From NCBI GenBank assembly GCA_025331435.1, contig JAIWNI010000051.1, positions 1 through 64,000 on the forward strand: a stretch of 64,000 nt of DNA, in the 5' to 3' direction. Position numbers and translations under genes: made by a program. Shown piece after piece: positions 50,877 to 63,346 of the stretch (its first letter is position 1; each line of letters begins with the position of its first letter). The stretch comes from Choanephora cucurbitarum. Lineage: Eukaryota > Mucoromycota > Mucoromycetes > Mucorales > Choanephoraceae. The notes beneath the pieces are model-generated. The model had not been told where the DNA came from. It saw nothing but the letters and a program-made list of their open reading frames with translations, and ran no database searches.

Positions 50877-52269
50877 ATGATCACAGATGACCAGCCTTTT
50901 GAGTTTGCACCTGAAACAGACGAATATACACAACTTCTGACCGAGCTACATCACGAATATTGCTCGGAGCAGCCTACAGATGTCCTTCAGTTCTGTTCCA
51001 ACTTCTTCATCCGTAAATTAGAAGAACAGCGTTATGCCTTTAGAAACGCCCAGCATGGCCGTGATAACATGTTTGATAGTAAATAATACCCTATTTCGTC
51101 TTTCGAGTCATATCCTTTTGTTAACATGTTGTTTCTATAGCCAATACCAATGACATGCATCCCTTATGCGATTCCTCAGCACCTCAACCACCTGACTTTT
51201 CAGCACAAAACGAGTTTTCTTGGGGAAACAATGGCGATACCTTCATGAGCCAACCTGATGACGATGATGATTTGGATGATGAAGACGACGAAGCCTTTGA
51301 TAATTTCTCTACTGAGCCTTTGCCTTCTTTACCACCTACCAACTACAATCGTGGTCGTCGTACATCGGTCAGTGCTGAATCAATGGCTCCCAGTGCCACC
51401 CAAGACTTCAAGAAGGTCGTTATTCCCAAGTCAGAAGCACAAGCTGAACGCATCCGAGTCAGCATTGGCCATAACTTCTTGTTCCGTAACCTTGATGAAG
51501 ACCAATATTTAGACGTTGTCAATGCTATGGCTGAGAAGCGAGTGACCAAGGAAACTACTGTGATTGAGCAAGGCGGTGTAGGTGATTTCTTCTATGTAGT
51601 CGAGTCAGGTACACTTGATTGTTTCATTGGTGATACCAAGGTGACCAACTATGAAGCTGGTGGCAGTTTCGGTGAATTGGCTTTGATGTACAATGCACCT
51701 CGTGCAGCTACCATCATTGCCACCTCAGACTGTGTTCTCTGGGCCTTAGATCGTGTTACTTTCCGTACTATCTTGATGGAAAACACTTCCCGCAAGAGAC
51801 GTATGTATGAGTACTTTTTATCTGAAGTTGCCTTGCTCAAGTCATTGGAGTCCTATGAAAAGCACAAGATTGCAGATGCGTTGGAATCGGTCTATTTCGA
51901 AGATGGTCAAGAAGTTGTCAAGCAAGGTGATGTAGGCGATCAATTTTATATCATTGAATCTGGTAAAGCAGTTATTTTGAAAGCTGATGCCAATGGTGAT
52001 CAACAACAAGTCAATCAATTAGAGAGAGGTTCTTATTTCGGAGGTAAGACTTATAGAAAGAAAGAAAGAAAAAAGTATACTGACAACTGCGTTTAGAGTT
52101 GGCTTTATTGAATGATGCTCCTCGAGCTGCTACTGTTGTTGCTGAAGGTAGACTTAAATGTGCAACACTCGGTAAAAAAGCTTTCACTCGTTTGTTGGGC
52201 CCTGTCCTGGATATCTTGAAGCGTAATTCTGAAAATTACCATGCTATCATCAACCAACAATCAGCATAA
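50877..52269 (+). CDS. cAMP-dependent protein kinase regulatory subunit
   Basis: Inhibits PKA catalytic subunits until cAMP binds; the yeast counterpart is Bcy1. The dimerisation/docking segment is [36 protein letters not shown]. The pseudosubstrate-like inhibitor site is GRRTSVSAE, with Ser at the phospho-acceptor place as in type II subunits. Two cNMP domains follow, each with a phosphate-binding cassette: [19 protein letters not shown] and, after the last intron, [16 protein letters not shown]. Three exons are joined near 51078-51141 and 52044-52095. The stop is at 52269. Mucorales often have several PKA-R paralogues, and which one this is cannot be told. Confidence 0.96.
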
Positions 52270-52449
52270 ATACACATATATGTGCGCATACTCGTTTCTA
52301 TGTGTGTATTTTTTTTTCTATAGAGTTCCTCCCCCTCCCTCCCTTTTTTTTCATGTTTCAATAGTTTCCTATAAATACATATACTTGCATGTATTTCTCT
52401 TTATGTGCATCAGTTTTTTTTTTCAGTTGATGTGTTTCTTTTTCGTTTA

Positions 52450-54008
52450 TTAACAGAATTTGTACCAAATAACAAAAATACCAATAGCTACAATAATGCG
52501 TACAGTATATTCAACATTATCATAAGCATGACGTGTAGGTCGACCACCACTAGCAATTTCTTCGCATACATCCTCTAACTGATCTGCAAATGCTTCTAAA
52601 GAAAACTTGGCTTGAACATGACGACGGCCTGCTTGACCCATCTCTTGGCTGTTATACTTTTGGGTAATAAAGCCGTGGATTCCTTCTGCCCATAACTGAG
52701 GTTCAGGAGCCAGGATCAATCCAGTTTCCTTATCCTTAACTGTCTCTAACGGTCCACCACTGTTGGCAGCAATCACAGGAACACCGGCATACATACCCTC
52801 CACAGGTGTAATACCAAAATGCTCATTTGAAGGAGTATACAACATCAAGAAAGATGCATGTAACAGGTAGGTACGTTGAGCATCGTTAAAAGAACACAAA
52901 AATACAACTTGAGCTGTTGCAGGTGGACGATTGTCTGAAGAAGGAAACAAGGTACAAGTCTCTAGGCCATAAGTTTCCTTAGCCATGGTGTCCAAAAACC
53001 GAAGGTAGTCTACATTCTCTTTCACACGCTTATCGTATCCACCAGCCAAAACAAGACGGTACTTTTTGAATTCCTCTGGTGGAATCATGTTGCCTAAGAG
53101 AGCAAATGCTTTCAAGGCCAATTCAACATTCTTCTTTTTTTCAAAACGGTTGATGGAGACAATTGTTTGATGATGTCTAAAAGAGAAGAGGAATCAAAAT
53201 CAGTTATATACAAGGGAAATCATCACCAATCTATACTCACGATTCAATTTGTTGAACAGAGGGATCTGAGAGATCTACCTGTTTATCATAGGCGGCAAAA
53301 TTGATAGGAGGATAAAGCACTCGAGGTTTCTTCAAGATACCAGGGAATGAGCGTCTAAACATGCCACCTGTAAACTGACTGTTGACTGTGATTGCATCAG
53401 CCATGCCTGTAGACCATTCTTCCAGTTTGTCAATAGGTACTCGATAGAGCTGTTTTAGTGTTGAGTCGCGGTTAGTCAACAGTTTATCTGGGAAGTGGCA
53501 GTAAAAAAGAACCTAACAGACTAAGAGCTCAGTAAGTTATTGATGGTTGATGAAACAATCTCTGTCTCACTTTACTCTAGCTGTAGAAAACCATTTCAAC
53601 AAAGGAACACATGCACTCAGTTGATCGACCATGATGATATCGTATGTATCTTTTTCGTGCTGTAGCAACCAGAGGACAAGGACAAATTGCCGAAGGATAG
53701 CAAAGATGATGTGACAACGACCCAATACATGACGGGGAAGCCAATCTCCATGCACACGAACTTGAAGTGTGCCATCTCTTGTTTCTTCAAAGCAGTGGTT
53801 TCTGTCATGGTGACTGGTGTACATCACAACCTGATGTCCCTTGGATTGAATCCCAACAGCTGCATCGACTACTAATCGCTCAGCTCCACCTTATATCTTC
53901 TTGTTAAACTTTAAGTTTTCTTTATATTTTTTTTTCAAGTGCATTACCTATCCCTAAATCAGGATGAATAAAAGCAATGTTTAGTTTAGCGTCCTTTTGT
54001 TCAGACAT
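52450..54008 (-). CDS. ALG2: Alpha-1,3/1,6-mannosyltransferase ALG2
   Basis: Adds the second and third mannoses to the lipid-linked oligosaccharide on the cytosolic ER face. Start at 54008: MSEQKDAKLNIAFIHPDLGI. After an intron comes GGAERLVVDAAVGIQSKGH, the family's Gly-Gly-Ala-Glu-Arg motif. Further motifs are DIIMVDQLSACVPLLKW, FYCHFPDKLL, ITVNSQFTGGMFRRSF, SINRFEKKKNVELALKAF and the EX7E-type NEHFGITPVEGMYAGVPVIA. A C-terminal hydrophobic helix (YTVRIIVAIGIFVIWYKFC) anchors the enzyme. About four exons. The gene's 3' end lies under 200 bp from the convergent PKA-R gene. Confidence 0.95.
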
Positions 54009-55149
54009 CTCTATAAAGAAAGAGTGAAAAACTGCACGTTTAATTTTTTTTTAATGCAAGCTTCGGAAGAGGAAATAGAACCACGCACTAATGTGAGAAG
54101 TGTAATTGAAGTCAACAGTACGCATGTGGTCCATTTCTAGTGTCCAGAAAAGAAAAAGGAAGCTTTTGCTTGTCTATATCTTTTGAGGCCGAACAAGCGA
54201 AGTCTAGTTGGAAGTCATTGTATAGACACGATATCACTGATCCTATTCAGAACCAGCTGTCTTAAAGTGTAGTACAGGCCTTGTTAGTTCAGGGACACCG
54301 ACTATTGCCAAAATGGATTTCAAGTAGAGTTCAGTCTATACAAATGCTTTATATAGCTTAAAGAAGAAACAGGATACATGCATGATGGATTTACTTATGT
54401 ATGGTTCTATTGACACGATACAATGAAACAGATTATTATAGTTTCTCCTATGTATCATCCAATCCAACTGTTCAACGCACTCTATCAGAAAATACTAAAA
54501 GGCCTCTGTCTAGAACTCTGGAAATACTTTGTTCCTAAAGTAGTAGAATAAAGATGTACTTAGCGAATGAACAGCAGAAATAAAGATATATAGAGTATGT
54601 TGTTTATTCATATTGTATTTATTAGAAGAAAGTTCATTTAGGGTTTCTGTTATGAAAGTCTAGAAATTCCATCTGTTTGCCAGATAGTTGTAGGTGTTGA
54701 AAGGGAACTTAAATTTACTACCTGATGACACATATGGAATATACCATTAAAAGTACAAAGGTTTTAAGAAAAAAAAAAAGGGAGAGGACTGTTCGCAAAT
54801 AGAGAGAGTTAGCTTTATTTGACTAATCACAAAGGAAAAAAGAAGCCGTCAACCTACTTCATATGAAAAGAAACATAGGCAATGACTTCACTTAAAGGAT
54901 GATTTCATTGGTTCAAAAGATCAAATTGCACTTGCCACTTTTTTTTTTGTATATATAGATGGTGGAAGCATGGGAATGAAAATGTTGGAGTTATGCGCCG
55001 TATGTGTACGAAATTTTATTGCCTTTAAAGTAAATATGGCGCAGCTTATCGTTCTTATGAAGTAATCAGATGTCTATTTCATTCGAGAAAGTGAGTCTAT
55101 CAGAAATCTATTATTATCTCATATGCATACACGAATGCATTTTCTCTTG
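54009..55149. other. 1.1-kb intergenic region
   Basis: ALG2 promoter and unassigned DNA. No recognised motif. AT-rich with poly-A runs near 54770. Confidence 0.5.
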
Positions 55150-55557
55150 TTATTTTCTTAAATTTCTATCGTTCATGTAGTCGATAAAGTGAAGACGAGT
55201 TCCGTATAAGCGCTGTAAAGAAGGTCAAGAAAGAAATAGATAGCTTAACTTAAAGCGGAGGGAATAGGCCAAGCTGATAGACTCTTGTCATACCTGCACA
55301 AGCATGAAATCAAGCCGCTTCATAGCTTGTGTTATGGTAGCCACATGATATGCAAATTGCGGCTGGTAAATGCGTCTGCCTTCTAATGTTAAGGTCCTTA
55401 CCCTACATTTAGCCAATCTAAAGAAGGACAAGAAAGATGCTTTCTAACTTGTTTAGGGAATCTATTCTATGACGCATTTGTTGCTGATAAGTATGTCTGT
55501 TCCCATGTAGCAATTCGTATAGAGTGAATCGTCTTGTTTTATATGAATCGCTTACCA
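55150..55557 (-). CDS. Candidate small four-exon gene
   Basis: Four minus-strand segments join in frame through introns of 71, 46 and 81 nt: ATG (55555-55557), exon 55449-55483, exon 55294-55402 and exon 55150-55212. They sum to 210 nt, 69 residues. Exon 3 reads VRTLTLEGRRIYQPQFAYHV then ATITQAMKRLDFMLVQ. Exon 4 reads RLYGTRLHFIDYMNDRNLRK. The donors are GTAAGC, GTTAGA and GTATGA (the middle one weak). Text is basic and amphipathic with ordinary codon choice. No homologue is recognised. If real it is a small basic, helix-rich protein. An alternative is a decayed exon cluster of a larger gene. Confidence 0.45.
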
Positions 55558-56043
55558 TGTGGGCCTACCGCTTAAATATAGATAATTGTTCCAGCCAAAA
55601 TATGAAAATAGAACATTAATTGGGTGCAACACGAACAAAAAGAACGTGCCGGATAACAAGGAGATAAATTAACAACAATAACAACGTGTATGCTGCGGCC
55701 ATGTGCACAACTCTTTCCGTCTGATAAGGATAAATTGTCATTTGGCTAAATATTTCAAGAGTGATTATCAAAAAAAAAAAAAAAGAAACAAGTATTGTAA
55801 TTATACGATTTAATTACTAGTTTAATTGTACATAAAAAAAAATGAAATAAAATAGGCATAACATAAAGACAAAAGAAAATAGGCATATAATTTACATAGG
55901 ATATAAGGAAAAGAGAGAGAGAAGGGGTTTAAGGTGGTATAATACACAACAGTGCAGGAATGAGGGAATAAAAAAAAAAAAGTAAAGGCTAAGAGATCTA
56001 GAAGGCATTTTTTTTTTGGTTCTCTTTACAATAAGTGGGATTT
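55558..56043. other. Intergenic region between a candidate small gene and the kinase
   Basis: AT-rich with poly-A runs. It holds the 3' flank of the kinase gene and the presumed upstream side of the small gene. No coding signal. Confidence 0.5.
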
Positions 56044-57228
56044 TCAATTTCTTTTTGATGGAAGACTACAGACAGGCTGAATACCTTCTGTATGCTTATG
56101 TTTTCTCCCTGATGCATCAGTTGAGTCTTCACAAGTTAAGATAGATTTGATCCAAGGATCTTGAAGTAGTTCGGTGGTAGTTATACGGCTTTCAGGATTA
56201 GGATCTAGCATACGATGAAGGATTCTTCTTTCTTGAGCACCCAGACTCTTGAACAGGTCAAATACCTGTTGTCTTTCTAAAGCGCGCATATAGCCACAAT
56301 AAGCCTGATCAGTCTTTCTTGCCTTGTGCCAAGCGAGGCCACCTAAACAGATACAGTAAAAGACAATACCGGCAGACCAGACATCAGCAGCAGCACCCCA
56401 ATACTCCTTTTGTTCAAAGGCCTCGGGGGCAATATAAGGTTCAGAGCCCACAAGACCCCGACTCTGGCGGCCTTTGGATTCCCATGGAAAGCGAAAGACA
56501 TCAGATACACCAAAGTCTGTGATCTTGAGCTTGCCATCCATTGTGAGCAACAGGTTTTCAGGCTTAATGTCTCGATGAGCAACACCCATAGAGTGAAGAT
56601 AGTGAAGGCCCTGAAGCAATTGTTTGAAACAACATGTCTTTTCGAGTTCTGTCATTCGTTCAGTCATAACACAGGTAAAGAGATCACCTCCAGGACAGTA
56701 TTCCATCACTGTACAATATCGCTTCTTCTCATCCAGTACAAGGTCAATCGTCTCGACTATGTTGGGATGCGAAAAGGTGGATGAGATACAGAATTCACTG
56801 GTCAATTTCTTCATGTATTCCTTTTCGCTTTCATGCTTCTGCTTTTTTCGGAATTGTTTGATAGCATATAGTTTTTCTGATCGACCATCTTCTCCTAGCT
56901 TTCGGACAACCATGACAACAGCTGTGGTGCCCTGACCAAGTCGTCTATAACATTCACCGTATTCCTTTAAGCTGGCTGTATCTGGGCGATGTCTTCTACT
57001 GGTAACAGAGGAATTGCGTGAAAGATTGCTTTTGGGATTGGATATCATAGACGAATTTGAAGACGATGTAGTCGAACTGTTTTCACTCATAGCCAAGAAG
57101 CTGGAAGAAGGTAGGCTGGCTTGTTGTTTGGCAAGTTCACTGGCTATCAGTTGAGAGCCTTTTTGATCGGGTATCCACATGTCACCGGGTGACAATCGAT
57201 GAATGCTTGAAGAAAATGTAGGGCTCAT
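56044..57228 (-). CDS. Serine/threonine protein kinase, Hal4/Npr1 family
   Basis: A kinase of the fungal-specific family that regulates ion and nutrient transporters (Hal4/Sat4, Hal5, Npr1). Single exon, 394 residues, start at 57228. The first 85 residues are Ser-rich and disordered. Kinase domain from about 88: GQGTTAVVMVV (glycine loop, degenerate), YAIKQFRKK (VAIK Lys), HRDIKPENLLL, ITDFGVSD (DFG), GSEPYIAPEAF (APE) and DVWSAGIVFYCI. The glycine loop, the Arg-His pair before the DFG and the WESKGRQSRGLVGSEPY activation segment match this family. The C-terminal half is otherwise ordinary. Exact paralogue unknown. Confidence 0.92.
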   Translation of the reverse strand: MSPTFSSSIHRLSPGDMWIPDQKGSQLIASELAKQQASLPSSSFLAMSENSSTTSSSNSSMISNPKSNLSRNSSVTSRRHRPDTASLKEYGECYRRLGQGTTAVVMVVRKLGEDGRSEKLYAIKQFRKKQKHESEKEYMKKLTSEFCISSTFSHPNIVETIDLVLDEKKRYCTVMEYCPGGDLFTCVMTERMTELEKTCCFKQLLQGLHYLHSMGVAHRDIKPENLLLTMDGKLKITDFGVSDVFRFPWESKGRQSRGLVGSEPYIAPEAFEQKEYWGAAADVWSAGIVFYCICLGGLAWHKARKTDQAYCGYMRALERQQVFDLFKSLGAQERRILHRMLDPNPESRITTTELLQDPWIKSILTCEDSTDASGRKHKHTEGIQPVCSLPSKRN

Positions 57229-59000
<1,772 letters not shown>

Positions 59001-59096
59001 TTGTACAACTAACGTAATGCATTTCTTTTTTTTTTCCTTTTACAACATAGATCACTTTTAATTGGTTAAAGTGTCAGAAGACACAAAGTTAAAATA

Positions 59097-60130
59097 TCAT
59101 TTGGCGGTTTCCAAAAAATAATACTTTTCAAAAGTGTTACTTGTCAGACTCCAGTTTGCTTATTTCTTCACTTCTAAGATGGAAGCACTTGCCATAACTG
59201 CTTTTTTTGCTGCTGCTGATCGGAAACTATGTGCCTTAAAGATACTAATATCAACGTTCACTTCCTTGAGTATCTCTTTTAGCCAGGATCCAATGGTTTT
59301 CTCGCTAGCCGGATGAGGGGGGGGGGGGGAGAGAAAGTATTTTTCATGGTCGAGATATGCCCAGAACAAACTTTTGCTACCATTATCTTGTAATCCTAAA
59401 CCTTCTGTTCTCTTGAGGAAAACTAAAGTAGTCCCAACTGGACACAATTCTCTGTGTTCTTCTGGAAGATAGCCAACATGGGCAGTCTTCATTTGTTCCT
59501 CTTTCGGTTCTGTAAAGAAAATTGAAAGACCCTCTTCTTTTACCATTATGCCTGTTGTGTAAAGTCTTCCGATATCGCTTCTTGGCCTGCCCATGGTGGC
59601 TATGCACAATAATATGATAGTCTTCAATTGCAACTTGTGAAGGTCCAGTGGTTCATTTGTTCCCCAAGTAAGGATATATCTGGTGACTGTGCCTACATCC
59701 CAAACCTGTAGCTTAGAAAAAGTATTTTTTTTTTCTTAGGAACTGTTGACTTTCGCTTAGCCTTAAAGAACTGTTTGAGTAAAGGTTGATGCAAGAGATT
59801 GATGCCGTCCGGATATAAGACTCCAAACACCGACTGCATTGCTGATCTGTAAACATTGAATTGAGATGACGAGAGATGCTTTTTCTCTATGAAAAACTCC
59901 AAGATATTTTGTATCTTGTATTCGATGGGGCTATAGCCCTGGTTTTAACAATAGTCTATCCACTGTTTCCAGGCATAATTGTAATCATTAAAGGTTCTCT
60001 CTCTCTCAGTCCCTTTTCCAACTACTGCTGGGAGGCTTGGCTCAACGTCTGACCCATCTGGTATGCCTTGATAATAGCCAAGCGGTCAAATTGCATCGCT
60101 TGCTGTTCATCGGTATCCGCATTGGTTGCT
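59097..60130 (-). pseudogene. DIRS tyrosine recombinase, broken
   Basis: A recombinase that would join circular DIRS cDNA into the genome. The N-terminal core-binding part reads RTFNDYNYAWKQWIDYC, then a TAA, then EFFIEKKHLSSSQFNVYRSAM. The catalytic part has GRPRSDIGRL (first Arg), HSFRSAAAKKAV (His-x-x-Arg) and, after another TAA directly following EVKK, ANWSLTSNTF with the nucleophilic Tyr in FEKYY. A frameshift separates the two halves near 59700. A 13-G tract at about 59317-59329 codes a Pro run in a loop. All catalytic residues are still recognisable, so decay is moderate. Confidence 0.85.
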
Positions 60131-60179
60131 CCTTCTTCACTTGGTATTGCAGGATCATCGGCCACCAGTACGGAGTTGG

Positions 60180-61200
60180 CTAGGTCGACTTAATGAGCAC
60201 TGCTTCTTGAACCCTCTCTTCTCTCAACTTCTGCAGCACCCTTGGAATCAATTTCCATGGTGGGTGGAGGTACAAGCCTCTCTTTGGCCATACTTGAGTG
60301 AATGCATCAATTACTGTCGCATTGGGATCCATCCGTCTGGACCAGTATGTCGGCAGCTTTTTGTTTTCCCCTTTGAAGCAAATATATCTATTCTCATGCT
60401 GCCCCACCTCTGTTGTATTCTTTGAAACACCTTCTTGGGAAGTGTCCGTTCGTACACTGGTTTCTGTTCTCTGCTCAGTTTGTCTGTCTTCACGCTCTCT
60501 ATCCCGGCTATATGTTTGTATCTTACTCTCATGGTGTTGCTGGAACATACTTTCTGAATTTCCAGAGCTAACTGCTGTAGTATCGCTGATGCTGCACCAC
60601 CTGACTTCTTCGCATACTTTATGGCTGTGGCGTTGTCTGATCGAATCAGGATGGTTGAATATGCGCATTTTTGACTGTGGAGCAATAAGGCAAACAGGAT
60701 TGTCTGAAGTCCTCTCACGTTGATTGAGTTTTCTTTTTCTTGTTTGGACCAAAACCCTGCTGTATCCATGTCTATACTGTGGACTCCCCAGCCTGTCTCC
60801 GATGCGTCTACGAATATCTCTACTGCTAGTTCTTTGAGGATTGGACGGACTATGTCTAGACCATTTCGCAACTCGGCAAATTCCATCCACCATTCTAGTT
60901 CTGGTTTTGCCTCCGGTGAGAGGGGGGACAGGGGTGTTCCCATTGTTGTTGGCTTATTCTCAAACTGCGGGCTAAGTCCCGTTGAATGGAACTGGATCCT
61001 TAAGAGTGCTTCTTCTATCGCTGGGAACATTGCTGTCATCTTCCCTAGTAATGATGCTATCCACCTGCACAATCCATCGAATCGGAGGAATTGAAAAGGC
61101 AATCTGGAATCCGTCTTGGATCACTGATAATGGTCAATTGCGTGTTGTTATCTTCTTCCAGTTGTTTAGAAAGTGTTTCAGTCTGGCTTCAGGTTGAATC
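60180..61200 (-). pseudogene. DIRS RNase H with remnant of reverse transcriptase
   Basis: About 30 residues that resemble the start of the RT domain (an LFLNNWKKIT-like region, near 61100-61200) run straight into CRWIASLLGKMTAMFPAIEEALLRI, which in intact elements lies after the RT. RNase H follows, with FVDASETGWG (first Asp), NVRGLQTILFALLLH (the Glu usually found as xREL is Gly here) and IRSDNATAI (second Asp), then DKLSREQKP. Most of the RT palm, including its YxDD-type motif, is absent, so an internal deletion of several hundred bp is inferred. Confidence 0.8.
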
Positions 61201-61305
61201 CCGTCCTGAGATACCGAGTAAATTTTTTTTGGATTATTTCTTTTTTTTTATTGTGTTTGTTAACTCTTTTGTATGCTTTTCTTTTTAAGTTTATTTGTGA
61301 GTTCA

Positions 61306-62149
61306 CTAATTGGTGCTAGAGGTGGAGTTGGGTTCTGCAGAACTGCTGAATGGGTTCCCCCACCCCCTTCTTCCTCTGTAAGTTCCTCCACGGTCCCCGC
61401 AGAAACCTCTTCTGTGGCTGTATGAGTAGGACCCTCTTCCTCTGTTACCTTGAGGTCCTCTAAATCCATCATTGGCAAACCCTCCTGATCTACTTGCTGA
61501 TGCTTGAGATCTTTGGATAATTTTGTCGTTATATCTAGCTTTTTGAATTCTTTGCACAACTTCTGTAGAGAAGGTCAGCTCTTTGTCTTCGTCTTCTTCG
61601 TCCTCTCCGAGTGCAAAGAGGTTTTATGAGAGCTTGAGTGCTTTTGTTGCCACTGCTTTGGCGTCGTTGTCGATTGCTTTTGCACTTGCAAATCCGTAGA
61701 CTGATAAGCGTCTAGCTTTTTCCATAGTCCGGAGGATTTCATCTTCATCTCCCCCTCCTCTTTCAACGAGGTGTTGCAAATCTTGAAAGATTTCAGACCC
61801 TCCTTTTGTCATTGACCTAATCTTTTCGGAATCTTTGTACTTGTTGACGATGAATTGATAGCTGCCAGTGTTGCACTTTTTGTGATCAGGGATAGAGATC
61901 TTGTTGATAGTTCTTCCCTTTGTCCATTGCCCTCCTTCATATCGCAAAACGTCTCTTTGGAAGTGTTGCATGTTCTTGGCCAATTCTTTCTTTAAAGATT
62001 CTTCCAAAATCCTGAAGGATTTCTTCAGGAAGTACGTAAGTGGCGTCTCTCTCCGCTGTTGATTGCTCCTCTCCTTTTCCTTGCTCATAGATTTTGAGTA
62101 ATATTTCGACAGTTTCAGGTGTAAGGTCATTAAGGTTGACAGTTGACAT
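61306..62149 (-). pseudogene. DIRS Gag-like protein, broken
   Basis: Start MSTVNLNDLTPETVEILLKI at 62149. The frame changes near 61990, where the next part (KKELAKNMQHFQRDVLRYEG) resumes. One TAA lies after KALKLS (61624-61626), and the same frame then continues with an acidic stretch, a Ser-rich linker and a Gly/Arg-rich tail (RGPQGNRGRG, GGTYRGRRGWG). The RGG tail is typical of nucleic-acid-binding Gag proteins in this group. It ends with SSTN at 61306. Confidence 0.75.
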
Positions 62150-62184
62150 AATTAATCCATGTTGTGCGGCTTAGAAAGATATAT

Positions 62185-62265
62185 AGTCGTCCCCCGATTT
62201 AGGGAACTACCTTGGTTCCCTCGACACCGTTTCCTATATTTCGTTCGCTAAATCGGTGGATGACT
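62185..62265. repeat. 81-bp imperfect palindrome
   Basis: The left arm (62185-62207, AGTCGTCCCCCGATTTAGGGA…) pairs with the right arm (62243-62265) with three mismatches over 23 bp. The loop is 35 bp and has no coding content. The GC-rich CGATTTAG core stands out from the AT-rich surroundings. It could be the terminus of the DIRS element, a small MITE-like insertion or a hairpin regulatory site. Confidence 0.7.
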
Positions 62266-62289
62266 GTAAAGAGAGAGACTTAAAAAAGA

Positions 62290-62650
62290 AATAATTACTG
62301 AAAACAAAAGCGTGGCTTGGAGGGTTGATACCTCATCTTTCGTCTTCGCTTCGGCAACCTGGTCATTAAACTCAAGTAGAGGCAGAATTGATTAAGTAAG
62401 ATAAAGATAATGTTTATTGAGGTAATTATGGGGGTTATTTATACTAATGAAATGCAGATGATAATATATAATTGGAAAGATTGAGTAGAACCAATTGCCA
62501 GGAGAAAGGTGAATAGATCAAGACCGGAAATAATGGCAGAGCAAACTAAAAAGGACATATCTTGTCAAGTGTAACCTCTGCCTCTCCTATGCGACAAATA
62601 AAACGACAGCTTTAACCTCAATCAAAAACTTGTCAGGAACTTATTCTTCT
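62290..62650 (-). other. Possible LTR remnant
   Basis: The minus strand reads a TATAAATA-like box (62436-62443), then an AATAAA-like signal (62412-62417), and later GAGGTATCAAC, loosely like an LTR end and a Met-tRNA primer-binding site. No second LTR, no target duplication and no coding domain are seen. The call rests on the order of short motifs only. Confidence 0.2.
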
Positions 62651-63346
62651 TATTTTTCTTTACCTTTATTTTTCTTTTATCGTTTCCTTTACTTTTTCTT
62701 AGTTTTCTTCTTTTCCTTTTCTTCACTACATATTGTTAGTAAGAGATATTCTTTAGAGGATAGGAATCTTGCTTATAAAAACCCAAATCTGTGACATATA
62801 TTAAGATAGTCATCTTTTCGTTTGAAGAATACATTTTGATAACAGTCCAAATTATTCTATTGAAATCATCCTATTAATATAAGGAACACGTCGATATAAT
62901 ATCTTATAAAAAGAAGTGTTGCTGAAATCATTCTGTAAAAGAAATACATCAAATACTTTCTTCTTTAACATCTATACGTGTCAATCATTCTCTAAACTTG
63001 AGAAATCAGAACACATATAGAGCAAAATCTAAGATTTCTATTAAACATATTGACTTATATCACTCCAACTCGGGGACAAATTAAGACTGTGTGTTATAAT
63101 AAGCGGAATTAATTGAACATACTCTAAAGATTACATCTGAAGAGACATATTGATTAGTGCAATAAATCCATTTTCCTTTACTTTCGTCTACTTTAGTTAT
63201 TATATTTCGGTTCGCAACCTATAGCATAGTGCTCATTTTCAAAACGCCTATTAAACCATACCAAAATCTACACAATGTTCTGTGTTGAACCAATTTTGGT
63301 AATTCTTGTGGTGTTACCGTCCTACTGGTAGTGTCACGACTTTGTA
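62651..63346. other. AT-rich flank of the Tc1 element
   Basis: No coding signal. Rich in TTTTC and AAT stretches. It ends at the presumed TA target of the Tc1 element (63345-63346). Confidence 0.45.

Noticed and set aside
59300..59340. 13-G tract read as a possible structural signal
   Set aside because: It lies inside the DIRS recombinase frame and codes a Pro run in a variable loop. No partner C tract is near.
60298..61288. Plus-strand frames over the DIRS RNase H region
   Set aside because: Antisense of the RNase H and Gag reading frames, no family match.
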